Source: Halopseudomonas xiamenensis (GTDB lineage: Bacteria; Pseudomonadota; Gammaproteobacteria; Pseudomonadales; Pseudomonadaceae). Taken from it: a stretch of DNA of 64,000 nt. The notes below the pieces were generated by a model. That model was not told the DNA's origin, searched no databases, and saw only the letters and a list, made by a program, of their open reading frames with translations. The position numbers were made by a program, and so were the translations under genes. Of the stretch, positions 41,681 to 51,511 are shown in pieces. Position 1 is the stretch's first letter. Every line of letters begins with the position of its first letter. Location: contig NZ_JACLGO010000007.1 in the NCBI RefSeq assembly GCF_014219065.1, forward strand, positions 109,398-173,397. Reading direction: 5' to 3'.

Positions 41681-42919
41681 TCAAGCTCGACTGCGACAAT
41701 ACTCCGCCACCAGTCGCAGGCGTTCCTTTTCCATCTGTTCACCCAGCTCCGCGCCCTTGAAGCCCTGTTCCAGCAACCCCTGCACCTCCGCCGAGCGGGC
41801 GGCATCGGCTGCGCCGCGCAGGTAGTCGGCCTGCGGGTAGTCGCGTTGCTCCAGGCCGGTGCGGCCCCGGGCATCGGCCTCGCAGGCACCGAGAAACTGC
41901 TCGAAACGCTCTGGCCGGCGGTAGGTGTCGAAGGCCTTGAACAGCTTGAGCAGGGTGCCGGGCTTGAGCTCCATGGCGCGGTGGCAGTGGGTGTGGTATT
42001 CGCAGGTCAGCAGCGCCAGCTCCTGGCACTCGCGCGGTGCCTTGCAGCGCTGGTTGACCGCCTTGACCGCGGCCAGCCCCTTGCTTTCATGGCCATGGTG
42101 CTTGGGCCAGAAGCGCTCCGGGGTGCGGCCCTTGCCCAGGTCATGCATCAGGCAGGCCCAGCGTGCCGGCAGGGGCAGCTCCAGCTGCGCCGCCTGCTGC
42201 AGCACCAGCAATACATGCTCGCCGGTATCCACCTCCGGGTGGTGCGCCGCGGGTTGCGGCACGCCGAACAGGCAATCGACCTCTGGCAACAGCTCGGCCA
42301 GGGCGCCACAGTCGCGTAGCACACGAATGAACACATCCGGGCGCGGCTCCATCAGTGCGCGGCTGATCTCCTTCCAGCTGCGCTCGGCGGTCAGCGCCTG
42401 CAGCTCGCCCGACTGCGCCAGTTCGCGCATCAGTTGCAGGGTTTCATCAGCCACACGAAAGCCCAGCGGCGCATAGCGCGCGGCAAAGCGGGCTACACGC
42501 AGCACCCGCAGCGGATCTTCGGCGAACGCCGGGGAAACGTGGCGCAACAGGCGGTCGTGCAGGTCCTGCTGACCGCCGTAGGGGTCGATGACGGTTCCTT
42601 GGTCGTCCATGGCCATGGCGTTGATGGTCAGGTCGCGGCGCTGCAGGTCCTGCTCCAGGGTGACCTCGGCACTGGCGTGGAAAGTGAAGCCGCCATAACC
42701 GCGACCGCTCTTGCGCTCGGTACGGGCCAGGGCGTATTCATCACCGGTTTGCGGATGCAGGAACACCGGAAAGTCCTGGCCGACCGGGCGAAAGCCCGCC
42801 GCCAGCAGTTGTTCGGGGGTGGCGCCGACCACGACCCAGTCATGCTCGTGGTAGGGCACGCCCAGCAGTTGATCGCGGACGGCGCCGCCGACCAGGTAGG
42901 TCTTGAAGTCTGTTTTCAT
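41681..42919 (-). CDS. cca: CCA tRNA nucleotidyltransferase (bacterial type with HD domain)
   Basis: The 412-residue enzyme adds or repairs the 3' CCA of tRNAs. It starts [20 protein letters not shown], the nucleotidyltransferase signature, with the metal-binding EHDWVVVG following, and [12 protein letters not shown] near 96-107. An HD-type phosphohydrolase motif lies at [13 protein letters not shown] (near 251-263). The length matches E. coli Cca, which has the same extra HD domain. It stands alone in the minus direction, downstream of REP-like repeats. Confidence 0.96.
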   Translation of the reverse strand: MKTDFKTYLVGGAVRDQLLGVPYHEHDWVVVGATPEQLLAAGFRPVGQDFPVFLHPQTGDEYALARTERKSGRGYGGFTFHASAEVTLEQDLQRRDLTINAMAMDDQGTVIDPYGGQQDLHDRLLRHVSPAFAEDPLRVLRVARFAARYAPLGFRVADETLQLMRELAQSGELQALTAERSWKEISRALMEPRPDVFIRVLRDCGALAELLPEVDCLFGVPQPAAHHPEVDTGEHVLLVLQQAAQLELPLPARWACLMHDLGKGRTPERFWPKHHGHESKGLAAVKAVNQRCKAPRECQELALLTCEYHTHCHRAMELKPGTLLKLFKAFDTYRRPERFEQFLGACEADARGRTGLEQRDYPQADYLRGAADAARSAEVQGLLEQGFKGAELGEQMEKERLRLVAEYCRSRA

Positions 42920-42958
42920 GGGCGAAGCTTAGGGCGGGCAGGGGGCGTGCTGCAAGGG

Positions 42959-43092
42959 GCTGGCGTAGCGCAGGGGCGCTACACCCCCAGGAAAGCGCGG
43001 TAGTTATCCCAGGGGTTGGCGTAGCGCAGGGGCGCTACACTCCCAGGGGAAACGCGGTACTCATCCCTGGGGTTGTCGAGCGCCTGCTCGAC
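42959..43092. repeat. REP-like palindromes: two tandem 56-bp units plus a third hairpin
   Basis: GTAGCGC-AGGG-GCGCTAC occurs at 42965-42982 and again at 43021-43038, inside near-identical units with a 56-bp period. A third palindrome GTCGAGC-GCCT-GCTCGAC is at 43075-43092. These lie between cca and spoVR and resemble Pseudomonas REP elements. Related hairpins occur at about 58.2 kb. Confidence 0.75.
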
Positions 43093-43101
43093 GACAGGGC
43101 T

Positions 43102-44655
43102 TCATATCGGGGGTATGTTCATGTCGAAACGCGGGATCGATTCCTCGCTGTTGCCTGGGCGCGGCGGCATGTGTGCCTCGGCCTTGATGGTATCGCCCTC
43201 CATGCTCAGCAGATGGATATCGAAGCCCCACAGCCGGTGCAGGTGCTTGAGCATGCGCTCGGTGGTCTTGCCCAGCGGTTTGCCCTCATGGCGCTGGTGG
43301 CGCAGGGTCAGCGAGCGGTCGCCACGCCGGTCGACTTCCCACACCTGGATATTCGGTTCGTTGTTGCCCAGGTTGTACTGCGCGGCGAGCAGTTCGCGCA
43401 CCTTGCGGTAACCCGAGTCATCGTGGATCGCCGCCACCTGCAGATGGTCGTCCTTTTCGTCGTCGACGATGGCGAACAGCTTGAGATCGCGGATCACCTT
43501 GGGTGACAGGTACTGCAGGATGAAGCTCTCGTCCTTGAAGGTGCGCATGGCGAACTTGAGGGTTTCCAGCCAGTCACTGCCGGCAATGTCGGGGAACCAG
43601 CGGCGATCCTCCTCGGTTGGGTTCTCGCACATGCGGCGGATGTCCTGCATCATGGCGAACCCCAGGGTGTAGGGGTTGATGCCGCTGAACCACTCGCTGT
43701 CGAATGGCGGCTGGTAGATGACGCTGGTGTGCGACTGCAGAAATTCCATCATGAAGCCGTCGGAGACCTTGCCCTCGTCGTACAGGTGGTTGAGCAGGGT
43801 GTAGTGCCAGAAGGTGGCCCAGCCCTCGTTCATCACCTGGGTCTGGCGCTGGGGATAGAAGTACTGCGCCACCTTGCGCACGATGCGCACCACCTCGCGC
43901 TGCCAGGGCTCCAGCAAAGGCGCGTTCTTCTCGATGAAGTACAGCAGGTTCTCCTGCGGCTCGGCCGGATAGCGCGATTCCTCTTGGTGCTTGTTGTGGG
44001 CGTCCGGGTTGATCGGAATGGTGCGCCACAGGTCGTTGACCTGGCGTTGCAGGTATTCCTCACGTTCCTGCTGGCGGCGCCGTTCTTCCTCGGCGGAGAC
44101 CGGGTAGGGGCGCTTGTAGCGGTCGACACCGTAGTTCATCAGCGCATGGCAGGAATCGAGCAGGTCTTCCACCGCATCGATGCCGTAACGCTCCTCGCAC
44201 TGGCTGATGTACTGCTTGGCGAACACCAGATAGTCGATGATCGAGCCGGCATCGGTCCAGCTGCGGAACAGGTAGTTGCCCTTGAAGAAGGAGTTGTGGC
44301 CATAGCAGGCATGGGCGATCACCAGCGCCTGCATGGTCATGGTGTTCTCTTCCATCAGATAGGCGATACAGGGATCGGAGTTGATCACGATCTCGTAGGC
44401 CAGGCCCATCTGGCCGCGCTTGTAGTGCTTCTCGGTATGCAGAAAGTGCTTGCCGTAGGACCAGTGGTGATAGCCCAACGGCATGCCCACCGAGGCGTAG
44501 GCATCCATCATCTGCTCGGCGGTGATCACCTCGATCTGGTTCGGGTAGGTGTCCAGGCCGTAGATGTCATGGGCGATACGGGCGATCTCGCGGTCGTATT
44601 CGCGGATCAGCTCGAAGGTCCATTCCGATCCGCTGGAGATGGGCTGACGGGTCAT
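43102..44655 (-). CDS. SpoVR-family stress protein
   Basis: This 517-residue SpoVR homologue has no proven biochemical role that I know. The N-terminal SpoVR-like domain covers most of the protein, with [21 protein letters not shown] near 66-86 and [21 protein letters not shown] near 272-292 as conserved stretches. The longer frame upstream lies inside the next gene, and ATG 44655 overlaps the yeaH stop by ATGA. It ends the prkA-yeaH-spoVR group. Confidence 0.93.
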   Translation of the reverse strand: MTRQPISSGSEWTFELIREYDREIARIAHDIYGLDTYPNQIEVITAEQMMDAYASVGMPLGYHHWSYGKHFLHTEKHYKRGQMGLAYEIVINSDPCIAYLMEENTMTMQALVIAHACYGHNSFFKGNYLFRSWTDAGSIIDYLVFAKQYISQCEERYGIDAVEDLLDSCHALMNYGVDRYKRPYPVSAEEERRRQQEREEYLQRQVNDLWRTIPINPDAHNKHQEESRYPAEPQENLLYFIEKNAPLLEPWQREVVRIVRKVAQYFYPQRQTQVMNEGWATFWHYTLLNHLYDEGKVSDGFMMEFLQSHTSVIYQPPFDSEWFSGINPYTLGFAMMQDIRRMCENPTEEDRRWFPDIAGSDWLETLKFAMRTFKDESFILQYLSPKVIRDLKLFAIVDDEKDDHLQVAAIHDDSGYRKVRELLAAQYNLGNNEPNIQVWEVDRRGDRSLTLRHQRHEGKPLGKTTERMLKHLHRLWGFDIHLLSMEGDTIKAEAHMPPRPGNSEESIPRFDMNIPPI

Positions 44656-45926
44656 GTGGCCATCCTCTTCTGGAACAGCTTGCGGAACACCGGATAGATA
44701 TCCCCCGCATCGACGATCTGCTGCTGGGCGAAACTGTCGGGGAAGTGCTCGGCGACCTGTTCGTACTCGTACCATAGCGCCTGGTGCTCGCGCGGAGTGA
44801 TCTCGACGTAGCAGTAGTACTGCATGGCCGGCATCAGCTGGCGGATCAGCAGTTCGCGGCAGATCGGCGAGTCGTCGTTCCAGTTGTCGCCATCGGAGGC
44901 CTGGGCGCAGTAGATGTTCCACTCGTTGGGCGAGTAGCGATCGGCAATGATCTGCTGCATCAGCCGCAGCGCGCTGGAGACGATGGTGCCGCCGGTTTCC
45001 CGCGAGTAGAAGAACTCCTCCTCGTCGACCTCCTTGGCGCTGGTGTGGTGACGGATGAAGACCACGTCGATACGTTCGTAATTACGCTGCAGGAACAGGT
45101 ACAGCAGTATGTAGAAGCGCTTGGCGATGTCCTTGGTGGCCTGGGTCATCGAGCCGGAGACGTCCATCAGGCAGAACATCACCGCCCGCGAACTGGGGTC
45201 GGGCTGCTTGACCAGCAGGTTGTAGCGCAGGTCGAAGGTGTCGAGGAAGGGCACCCGGTCGATGCGCGCACGCAGTTGCTGGATTTCCAGCTCCAGGTCG
45301 TTGATGTCGATCAGGTTGTCCGGCTGCTGCTGGCGCAGCAGCTCCAGTTCGCGCAGGGCCTCGCGCAGGCGGGCGCGGCTGCCGCCGGACAGGGCGATGC
45401 GCCGGGCATGGGCCGAGCGCATCGAGCGGACGATATTGATGCGCGACGGGTTGCCCTGCTGGCTGATACCGGCGCGCACCGTACGGAAGGTGTCGGTGCC
45501 GGCCAGATGGCGCTTGATCAGGTTGGGCAGGGCCAGATCCTCGAACATGAAGTCGAGGAACTCTTCCTGGGTGATCTGGAAGACGAAATCATCCTCGCCT
45601 TCGCCGGTGTTGCCGGCCTGGCTGCCACCCCCGCCGCCTCCGCCGCCCCCCTCGGGGCGGGGAATACGGTCGCCGGTGGCGAACTCCCGGTTGCCGGGAA
45701 ACACCCGGGTCTGCCGGCCTCCCGGGCCGTGATGAAATATCGGCTCATCGATATCCCGGCCGGGGATGCTGATCTGCTCCCCGTGCTCGATATCGGTGAT
45801 GGAGCGGCGGCCGACCGCCTCTTCCACCGCTTTCTTGATATGCGCCTTGTAGCGGCGCAGAAAGCGTTGGCGGTTGACCGTGCTCTTGTTCTTCCCGTTC
45901 AGACGACGGTCGATCACATAACTCAT
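44652..45926 (-). CDS. yeaH: YeaH/YhbH-family (DUF444) protein with VWA-like domain
   Basis: The 424-residue protein belongs to the DUF444 family. The N-terminus is basic ([22 protein letters not shown]), followed by a Gly-rich low-complexity stretch near 95-105. The C-terminal half carries a von Willebrand A-like metal site, [19 protein letters not shown] (near 227-245). It is transcribed after prkA and overlaps spoVR. The trio is linked to stress and nutrient-limitation responses in enterobacteria and Pseudomonas; the molecular mechanism is not established. Confidence 0.93.
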   Translation of the reverse strand: MSYVIDRRLNGKNKSTVNRQRFLRRYKAHIKKAVEEAVGRRSITDIEHGEQISIPGRDIDEPIFHHGPGGRQTRVFPGNREFATGDRIPRPEGGGGGGGGGSQAGNTGEGEDDFVFQITQEEFLDFMFEDLALPNLIKRHLAGTDTFRTVRAGISQQGNPSRINIVRSMRSAHARRIALSGGSRARLREALRELELLRQQQPDNLIDINDLELEIQQLRARIDRVPFLDTFDLRYNLLVKQPDPSSRAVMFCLMDVSGSMTQATKDIAKRFYILLYLFLQRNYERIDVVFIRHHTSAKEVDEEEFFYSRETGGTIVSSALRLMQQIIADRYSPNEWNIYCAQASDGDNWNDDSPICRELLIRQLMPAMQYYCYVEITPREHQALWYEYEQVAEHFPDSFAQQQIVDAGDIYPVFRKLFQKRMAT

Positions 45927-45956
45927 AGGCCCCTCCGGGGTAGCTCGCGGCTGCCG

Positions 45957-47879
45957 TTACTGCGCTTTGCGCACCCGCAGATACCATTCTGACAGCAGGC
46001 GGACCTGCTTCTCGGTATACCCACGTTCGACCATTCGAGTGACGAAATCGTTGTGCTTTTTCTGGTCCTCGGTAGATGCCTTGGCGTTGAAACTGATCAC
46101 CGGCAGCAGGTCCTCGGTGTTGGAGAACATCTTCTTCTCGATCACCATGCGCAGCTTCTCATAGGACAGCCAGCTCGGATTCTTGCCGTTGTTGTGGGCG
46201 CGGGCGCGCAGCACGAAGTTGACGATCTCGTTGCGGAAGTCCTTGGGGTTGCTGATGCCGGCCGGCTTCTCGATCTTCTCCAGCTCTTCGCTGAGTGCGC
46301 CGCGGTCGAGGATCTCGCCGGTATCCGGGTCGCGGTACTCCTGGTCCTGGATCCAGAAGTCGGCGTACAGCACGTAGCGGTCGAAGATGTTCTGCCCGTA
46401 CTCGCTGTAGGACTCCAGGTAGGCGGTCTGGATTTCCTTGCCGATGAACTCGACATAGCGCGGCGCCAGGTACTCCTTGAGGAAGCGCAGGTAGCGCTCG
46501 CTGACCTCGGCCGAGAACTGTTCCTGCTCGATCTGCTGCTCCAGCACATACAGCAGGTGCACCGGGTTGGCCGCCACTTCGGTATTGTCGTAGTTGAACA
46601 CCTTGGACAGGATCTTGAAGGCGAAGCGGGTCGACAGGCCGGTCATGCCCTCGTCGACACCAGCGGTATCGCGATACTCCTGGATCGACTTGGCCTTGGG
46701 ATCGGTATCCTTGAGATTCTCGCCGTCGTAGATGCGCATCTTCGAATAGACGTTGGAGTTCTCCGGCTCCTTGAGCCGTGACAGCACGCTGAACTGGGCG
46801 AGCATCTTCAGCGTGTCGGGAGCGCAATGGGCATGGGCCAGTGAGCTGTTGGTCAGCAGCTTCTGGTAGATCTGGATCTCGTCATTGACGCGCAGGCAGT
46901 AGGGCACCTTGACGATGTAGATGCGATCAATGAAGGCTTCGTTGTTCTTGTTGTTGCGGAAGGTGTGCCACTCCGACTCGTTGGAGTGCGCCAGTACCAC
47001 GCCGTTGAAGGGCAGGGCGCCGAGACCCTCGGTACTGTTGTAGTTGCCCTCCTGGGTCGCGGTCAGCAGCGGGTGCAGCACCTTGATCGGTGCCTTGAAC
47101 ATTTCGACGAACTCCATCAGACCCTGGTTGGCGCGGCACAGGGCGCCGGAATAGCTGTAGGCGTCCGGATCGTTCTGCGGGAACTCCTCCAGCTTGCGGA
47201 TATCCACCTTGCCGACCAGCGCCGAGATGTCCTGGTTGTTCTCATCGCCCGGCTCGGTCTTGGCGATGGCGATCTGCTGCAGGATCGACGGGTACAGCTT
47301 GACCACGCGGAACTGGCTGATGTCTCCGTTGTACTCGTGCAGGCGCTTGACCGCCCAGGGCGACATGATGCTGGTCAGGTAGCGCCGGGGGATACCGTAG
47401 TCCTCCTCCAGGATGTGGCCATCCTCTGCAGCGTTGAACAGGCCCAGCGGCGACTCGAACACCGGCGAGCCCTTGATCGCGTAGAAGGGCACCTGCTGCA
47501 TCAGCGCCTTGAGCTTCTCGGCGATGGACGACTTGCCGCCGCCGACCGGCCCGAGCAGATAGAGGATCTGTTTCTTCTCCTCCAGGCCCTGGGCGGCGTG
47601 CTTGAAGAAGGACACGATGCGCTCGATGGCATCTTCCATGCCATGGAAGTCGGCGAAGGCCGGGTAGCGCTTGATCACCTTGTTGGAGAATATGCGCGAC
47701 AGCCGAGGGTCCGTGGAGGTGTCAATCAATTCCGGTTCGCCAATGGCCATCAGCAGGCGTTCGGCACTGGTGGCATAGGTCGAGGGCTCGGCCTTGCACA
47801 GTTCAAGGTACTCCTGCAGGGACATCTCCTCCTGCTGAGTGGTCTCGAAGCGGTTCTGGAAATGACTGAATATGCTCAT
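45957..47879 (-). CDS. prkA: PrkA-family AAA+ protein (serine protein kinase PrkA)
   Basis: The 640-residue protein has an N-terminal AAA+ type domain with Walker A LLGPVGGGKSSIAEKL (near 108-123). The family's C-terminal PrkA domain spans about 390-640. It is known as a Ser protein kinase, though recent views also propose ATPase/protease activity for YeaG/PrkA homologues. It heads the group with yeaH 30 bp downstream. A GCGAGG ribosome-binding sequence lies upstream of the ATG. Confidence 0.95.
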   Translation of the reverse strand: MSIFSHFQNRFETTQQEEMSLQEYLELCKAEPSTYATSAERLLMAIGEPELIDTSTDPRLSRIFSNKVIKRYPAFADFHGMEDAIERIVSFFKHAAQGLEEKKQILYLLGPVGGGKSSIAEKLKALMQQVPFYAIKGSPVFESPLGLFNAAEDGHILEEDYGIPRRYLTSIMSPWAVKRLHEYNGDISQFRVVKLYPSILQQIAIAKTEPGDENNQDISALVGKVDIRKLEEFPQNDPDAYSYSGALCRANQGLMEFVEMFKAPIKVLHPLLTATQEGNYNSTEGLGALPFNGVVLAHSNESEWHTFRNNKNNEAFIDRIYIVKVPYCLRVNDEIQIYQKLLTNSSLAHAHCAPDTLKMLAQFSVLSRLKEPENSNVYSKMRIYDGENLKDTDPKAKSIQEYRDTAGVDEGMTGLSTRFAFKILSKVFNYDNTEVAANPVHLLYVLEQQIEQEQFSAEVSERYLRFLKEYLAPRYVEFIGKEIQTAYLESYSEYGQNIFDRYVLYADFWIQDQEYRDPDTGEILDRGALSEELEKIEKPAGISNPKDFRNEIVNFVLRARAHNNGKNPSWLSYEKLRMVIEKKMFSNTEDLLPVISFNAKASTEDQKKHNDFVTRMVERGYTEKQVRLLSEWYLRVRKAQ

Positions 47880-48180
47880 GGCATGACCTCGCTGTTACCT
47901 GAAATGAGTTGCGGGACTTCCGGGTAGGAGCCCACCTGCCGTGCAGCGAAGGGCGAAGATGATGGCATGTGCAATCCCCCATTACCGCTTGTCAGACAAG
48001 GCTCGGGAGTACGTCGATGGCAGCGTGGTGTCGCGCTTCGACCTGCTCCCCTGTTTATCGGAAGCCAGCAGACCGGCTTGCTTCTTTAGAATTTGATTGC
48101 CTTGAATTGAGGATAGTTCGTTTGCGCGCAGGTGACAGGGGATGTGGGAAAAAATTTACCAGGTAGGGGCGGGGGCCGCG
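47880..48180. other. Intergenic region between prkA and glpE
   Basis: The 301-bp stretch should contain the prkA promoter on the minus strand and the end of the lptD-glpE transcript. I see no convincing sigma-70 hexamers and no stem-loop. The part at 48075-48165 is AT-richer than its surroundings. A tempting RpoN-like motif (GG...TTGCA) has the wrong spacing. Confidence 0.4.
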
Positions 48181-48501
48181 TCAGGCGCGGCGGACGCGGG
48201 AGGGAAACTGTTGCTGCCAGAGTTCGAAGCCGCCATCCAGGCTGTACACCTCGGCAAAGCCGACGCTGGCCAGCCAGGCGGCGGCCTGCTGGCTGGAATT
48301 GCCGTGATAGCAGCACACCACCAGCGGCCGCTGGCGGTCGGCGCTGGCGACGAACTGCTGCACGCTGTCGTTGTCCAGATGGCGGGCGCCGCTGATATGG
48401 CCGGCCTGATAGCTGTGCGGGTCACGGATATCCACGACAGTGGCATCGCTATCCAGCAACTGTGCGGCAGCATCGGGAGCAATGCGTTGGAAGTCAGTCA
48501 T
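48181..48501 (-). CDS. glpE: GlpE thiosulfate sulfurtransferase (rhodanese)
   Basis: The 106-residue single-domain rhodanese has about the same length as E. coli GlpE. The active-site loop is VVCCYHGNSSQQAA, with the catalytic Cys near 65. The other rhodanese feature is VVDIRDPHSYQAGHISGARHL (near 22-42). It transfers sulfur from thiosulfate to cyanide or thioredoxin-like acceptors in vitro. The start ATG 48501 is 2 bp after apaH; a longer frame is possible but not needed. It ends the lptD operon. Confidence 0.93.
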   Translation of the reverse strand: MTDFQRIAPDAAAQLLDSDATVVDIRDPHSYQAGHISGARHLDNDSVQQFVASADRQRPLVVCCYHGNSSQQAAAWLASVGFAEVYSLDGGFELWQQQFPSRVRRA

Positions 48502-48503
48502 GT

Positions 48504-49325
48504 TCAGTCCTCTCGGTGTTGGCAATCGCACTGGTGTCTTTCGCCGGTATCCACGTTCATCAGGGTCAGGCGGTTGCCCCAGACGCAGCCGGTGTCCAGC
48601 GCATGGATGCCGGGGATGTCGACCTGGCCCTCCAGCGCTGCCCAGTGGCCGAAGATGATGCGTATCGCCGGATCGCGGCGCGGCAGGGTGAACCAGGGGG
48701 CAAAGCCCTTGGGTGCCTCGCCTGGGCCTTCCTTGGACTTCAGGTCCAGGGTGCCATCAGTGCGGCAGAAACGCATGCGGGTCAGGTAGTTGGTGATCAC
48801 CCGCAGGCGCTTGATGCCGTCCAGCCCGGGTTTCCAGCGTGACGGCTCGTTGCCGTACATCTCGTCGAGAAACCACGGCAGTTGCCGGTCGCAGCGTAGG
48901 ACCGCCTCGACTTCGGCGGCGTATTGCAGGGTCTGCTCGGTATTCCACACCGGTGGCACGCCGGCATGGGTCATGATGATGCCGCGCGCCGCGTCGAAGT
49001 GCGCCATCGGGCGGCGGCGCAGGTTGTCCAGCAGGCGGTCGCGGTCGGGCGCCTTGAGGATCGGCAGCAGGGTGTCGGACTTGCGCAGACGCTTGCGGTC
49101 ATAGGCGCTGGCCAGCAGGTGCAGGTCGTGGTTGCCCAGCACACTGATGCAGGCGTTGCCCAGGTTGTCCAGGTAGCGCAGGGTCTCCAGCGAGGCCGGG
49201 CCGCGGTTGACCAGGTCACCCACCGCCCACAGGGTATCCCGCGACGGGCTGAAGTCCACCTCGCGCAGCAGGCACTGCAGCGGTTCGAGGCAGCCCTGGA
49301 TATCACCAACGGCGTAGACGGCCAT
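48504..49325 (-). CDS. apaH: Diadenosine tetraphosphatase ApaH (symmetrical)
   Basis: The 273-residue metallophosphoesterase hydrolyses Ap4A to two ADP and can decap NpnN-RNAs. All phosphoesterase motifs are present: YAVGDIQGC (near 4-12), [11 protein letters not shown] (near 34-44), [11 protein letters not shown] (near 59-69), and a later HAGVPP (near 117). It starts 8 bp after apaG and is followed by glpE with a 2-bp gap. Confidence 0.96.
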   Translation of the reverse strand: MAVYAVGDIQGCLEPLQCLLREVDFSPSRDTLWAVGDLVNRGPASLETLRYLDNLGNACISVLGNHDLHLLASAYDRKRLRKSDTLLPILKAPDRDRLLDNLRRRPMAHFDAARGIIMTHAGVPPVWNTEQTLQYAAEVEAVLRCDRQLPWFLDEMYGNEPSRWKPGLDGIKRLRVITNYLTRMRFCRTDGTLDLKSKEGPGEAPKGFAPWFTLPRRDPAIRIIFGHWAALEGQVDIPGIHALDTGCVWGNRLTLMNVDTGERHQCDCQHRED

Positions 49326-49333
49326 GCTGGACC

Positions 49334-49717
49334 TCAGTTCAGCGCGTTGGGCCGGGCCAGGCGGAAGACCTGGACCGGGGCGCGGAATGGCACGCCATCG
49401 GCGCGGCGCATGCCGAAGCTGCCCTGCATGCTGCCCACCGGCGTCTCCAGCAGGCAGCCGCTGGTATAGGTATGGCTGGCGCCGGGCTCGATCAGCGGTT
49501 GCTCACCGATCACACCCTCGCCGCGCACTTCCTGCACCTTGCCGTTGCCATCGGTGATGATCCAGTGACGGTCGAGCAACTGGGCGGCGAGCGTGCCGGT
49601 GTTGCGGATGGTGATGGTATAGGCGAAGGCGAAGCGGTTCTGCGCCGGGTCCGACTGTTCGCTGAGGTAGCGCGACTGGGTTTCGACGATGATGCTCTGC
49701 AGTGTCGGTTCAGGCAT
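49334..49717 (-). CDS. apaG: ApaG domain protein (Co2+/Mg2+ efflux-associated)
   Basis: The 127-residue protein has the small immunoglobulin-like ApaG fold, with [21 protein letters not shown] near 29-49 and [19 protein letters not shown] near 86-104. Its function is unclear; E. coli mutants are called CorD for Co2+ resistance. I chose ATG 49717 because longer frames lie inside rsmA, which it overlaps by 8 bp. It is between rsmA and apaH, as in E. coli. Confidence 0.95.
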   Translation of the reverse strand: MPEPTLQSIIVETQSRYLSEQSDPAQNRFAFAYTITIRNTGTLAAQLLDRHWIITDGNGKVQEVRGEGVIGEQPLIEPGASHTYTSGCLLETPVGSMQGSFGMRRADGVPFRAPVQVFRLARPNALN

Positions 49718-50522
49718 CGGCAGCGCTCCCTTGCCGCGCCAGGCGATTGGCCAGGCGCACGAAGCCGGCCAGGTCGACCTGTTCCGGACGGACGGTGGGG
49801 TCCAGGCCCTCGGCTTCGATGGCGTCGGCATCGAGCAGGCCCTTGAGGGTGTTGCGCAGGGTCTTGCGCCGCTGGTTGAAGGCCTCGCGTACCACCACTT
49901 CGAGCAGTTGCACATCCTCTGCCGGGTGCGGCAGGCTGGCATGCGGCGTCAGGCGCACGATCGCCGAGTCGACCTTGGGTGGCGGATTGAACGCACCGGG
50001 GCCGACGTCGAACAGGTGCTCCACCTCGCACCAGTACTGCACCATGATGCCGAGGCGACCATAGTGGTTCATGCCGGCGCCGGCGGCCAGGCGCTGCACC
50101 ACTTCCTTCTGCAGCATGAAGTGCATGTCGGCGATGCAGTCGGCCTGGGACAGCAGATGGAACATCAATGGCGTGGAGATGTTGTAGGGCAGGTTGCCGA
50201 CCACCCGCAGCTTCTCGCCGGGACCGGCCAACTGGCGGAAGTCGAACTTCAGCGCATCGCCCTTGTGCAGGGTGAACTGCGGATTGCCGCCGAAGCGGGC
50301 CAGCAGCAGCGGGTGCAGATCATGGTCGAGTTCGACCACGTCGAGCTTGCCGCCACCGGCCAGCAGGCCTTCGGTCAGCGCGCCCTGGCCGGGGCCGATC
50401 TCGACCAGGTGCTGGCCTTCGCGTGGGGCGATGGCACGCAGGATGCGGTTGATCACGCCATGATCATGCAGGAAGTTCTGGCCGAAGCGCTTGCGCGCCC
50501 GGTGTGGAGCGAATTGACTCAT
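49710..50522 (-). CDS. rsmA: 16S rRNA dimethyltransferase RsmA (KsgA)
   Basis: The 270-residue enzyme dimethylates A1518 and A1519 of 16S rRNA using S-adenosylmethionine, a late check in 30S assembly. The N-terminus has [12 protein letters not shown], the SAM motif [16 protein letters not shown] (near 39-54) and the catalytic motif NLPYNIST (near 109-116). It overlaps pdxA by ATGA and apaG by 8 bp. Resistance to kasugamycin follows loss of this gene in E. coli. Confidence 0.97.
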   Translation of the reverse strand: MSQFAPHRARKRFGQNFLHDHGVINRILRAIAPREGQHLVEIGPGQGALTEGLLAGGGKLDVVELDHDLHPLLLARFGGNPQFTLHKGDALKFDFRQLAGPGEKLRVVGNLPYNISTPLMFHLLSQADCIADMHFMLQKEVVQRLAAGAGMNHYGRLGIMVQYWCEVEHLFDVGPGAFNPPPKVDSAIVRLTPHASLPHPAEDVQLLEVVVREAFNQRRKTLRNTLKGLLDADAIEAEGLDPTVRPEQVDLAGFVRLANRLARQGSAADA

Positions 50523-51511
50523 TGCTGGCCTCGGGCTTCGATCATGCTGATGGCGGTATGCAGGGCGACCCTGAGGCTGCCGACGTCGGCCCGTCCGGTG
50601 CCGGCCAGGTCCAGGGCGGTACCATGGTCGACCGAGGTGCGGATGATCGGCAGGCCCAGGGTGATATTCACCGCCTGGCCGAAGCCCTTGTGCTTGAGCA
50701 CCGGCAGGCCCTGGTCGTGATACATCGCCAGCACCGCGTTGGTCTGTTCCAGGTGTCTGGGGGTGAACAGGGTATCGGCGGGCAGTGGACCGTCGAGCAG
50801 CATGCCCTCGGCGCGCAGGTGTTCGAGCAGCGGGATGATCACATCGATCTCTTCGCGCCCCAGGTGCCCGCCCTCGCCGGCATGCGGATTCAGGCCACAG
50901 ACCAGGATGCGCGGCGCGGCGATGCCGAACTTGCTGCGCAGGTCCTGGTGCAGGGTGCGCACGACCCGTTCCAGCAGCGGCGCGGTGATGGCATCGGCCA
51001 CCTCACGCAGCGGCAGGTGGGTGGTCGCCAGGGCCACGCGCAGGCCGGGGCAGGCGAGCATCATCACCACCTGCTCGGTGCCGGTCTGGTCGGCGAAGAA
51101 CTCGGTGTGCCCGGAGAAGGGCACGCCGGCATCGTTGATCACGCCCTTGTGTACCGGGGCGGTGACCACCGCGCCGAAATGTCCGTCCAGGCAGCCCTGG
51201 CCACCCAGGCGCAGGGTCTCCAGCACGTAGCGGGCATTGGCCGGGTTGAGCTTGCCGGGCTGGCAACGGGTGGCCAGCGGCACCGGCAGCACACTGAGCT
51301 GGCCACCCGCCTGTGGCACCGGCGGGCGCGCCGGATCATAGGGCTGCAGCTCGACCTGCAGGCCGAGTTGGCGCGCCCGTTCAGCCAGCAGGTCCGGATC
51401 GGCGATGACCACACGTTGGTGGGCGCAGGGCTCGCTGGCCAGCTGCAGGCACAGATCGGGGCCGATACCGGCGGGTTCGCCGGCGGTCAGCGCTATTGCG
51501 GATACGCTCAC
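50519..51511 (-). CDS. pdxA: 4-hydroxythreonine-4-phosphate dehydrogenase PdxA
   Basis: The 330-residue NAD-dependent enzyme oxidises 4-phosphohydroxy-threonine in vitamin B6 synthesis. Metal-binding and catalytic stretches are [22 protein letters not shown] (near 134-155) and [16 protein letters not shown] (near 205-220). [20 protein letters not shown] is the family start. It directly adjoins surA, whose stop-proximal codon is one base away, and overlaps rsmA by 4 bp. Confidence 0.96.
   Translation of the reverse strand: MSVSAIALTAGEPAGIGPDLCLQLASEPCAHQRVVIADPDLLAERARQLGLQVELQPYDPARPPVPQAGGQLSVLPVPLATRCQPGKLNPANARYVLETLRLGGQGCLDGHFGAVVTAPVHKGVINDAGVPFSGHTEFFADQTGTEQVVMMLACPGLRVALATTHLPLREVADAITAPLLERVVRTLHQDLRSKFGIAAPRILVCGLNPHAGEGGHLGREEIDVIIPLLEHLRAEGMLLDGPLPADTLFTPRHLEQTNAVLAMYHDQGLPVLKHKGFGQAVNITLGLPIIRTSVDHGTALDLAGTGRADVGSLRVALHTAISMIEARGQQ

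Noticed and set aside
47880..48010. Possible RpoN (sigma-54) promoter upstream of prkA
   Set aside because: A GG and a TTGCA are present on the minus strand but 12 bases separate GG from GC instead of the required 10.
47969..48166. 65-codon plus-strand frame between prkA and glpE
   Set aside because: No ribosome-binding sequence, no recognisable features, and composition like random intergenic sequence.
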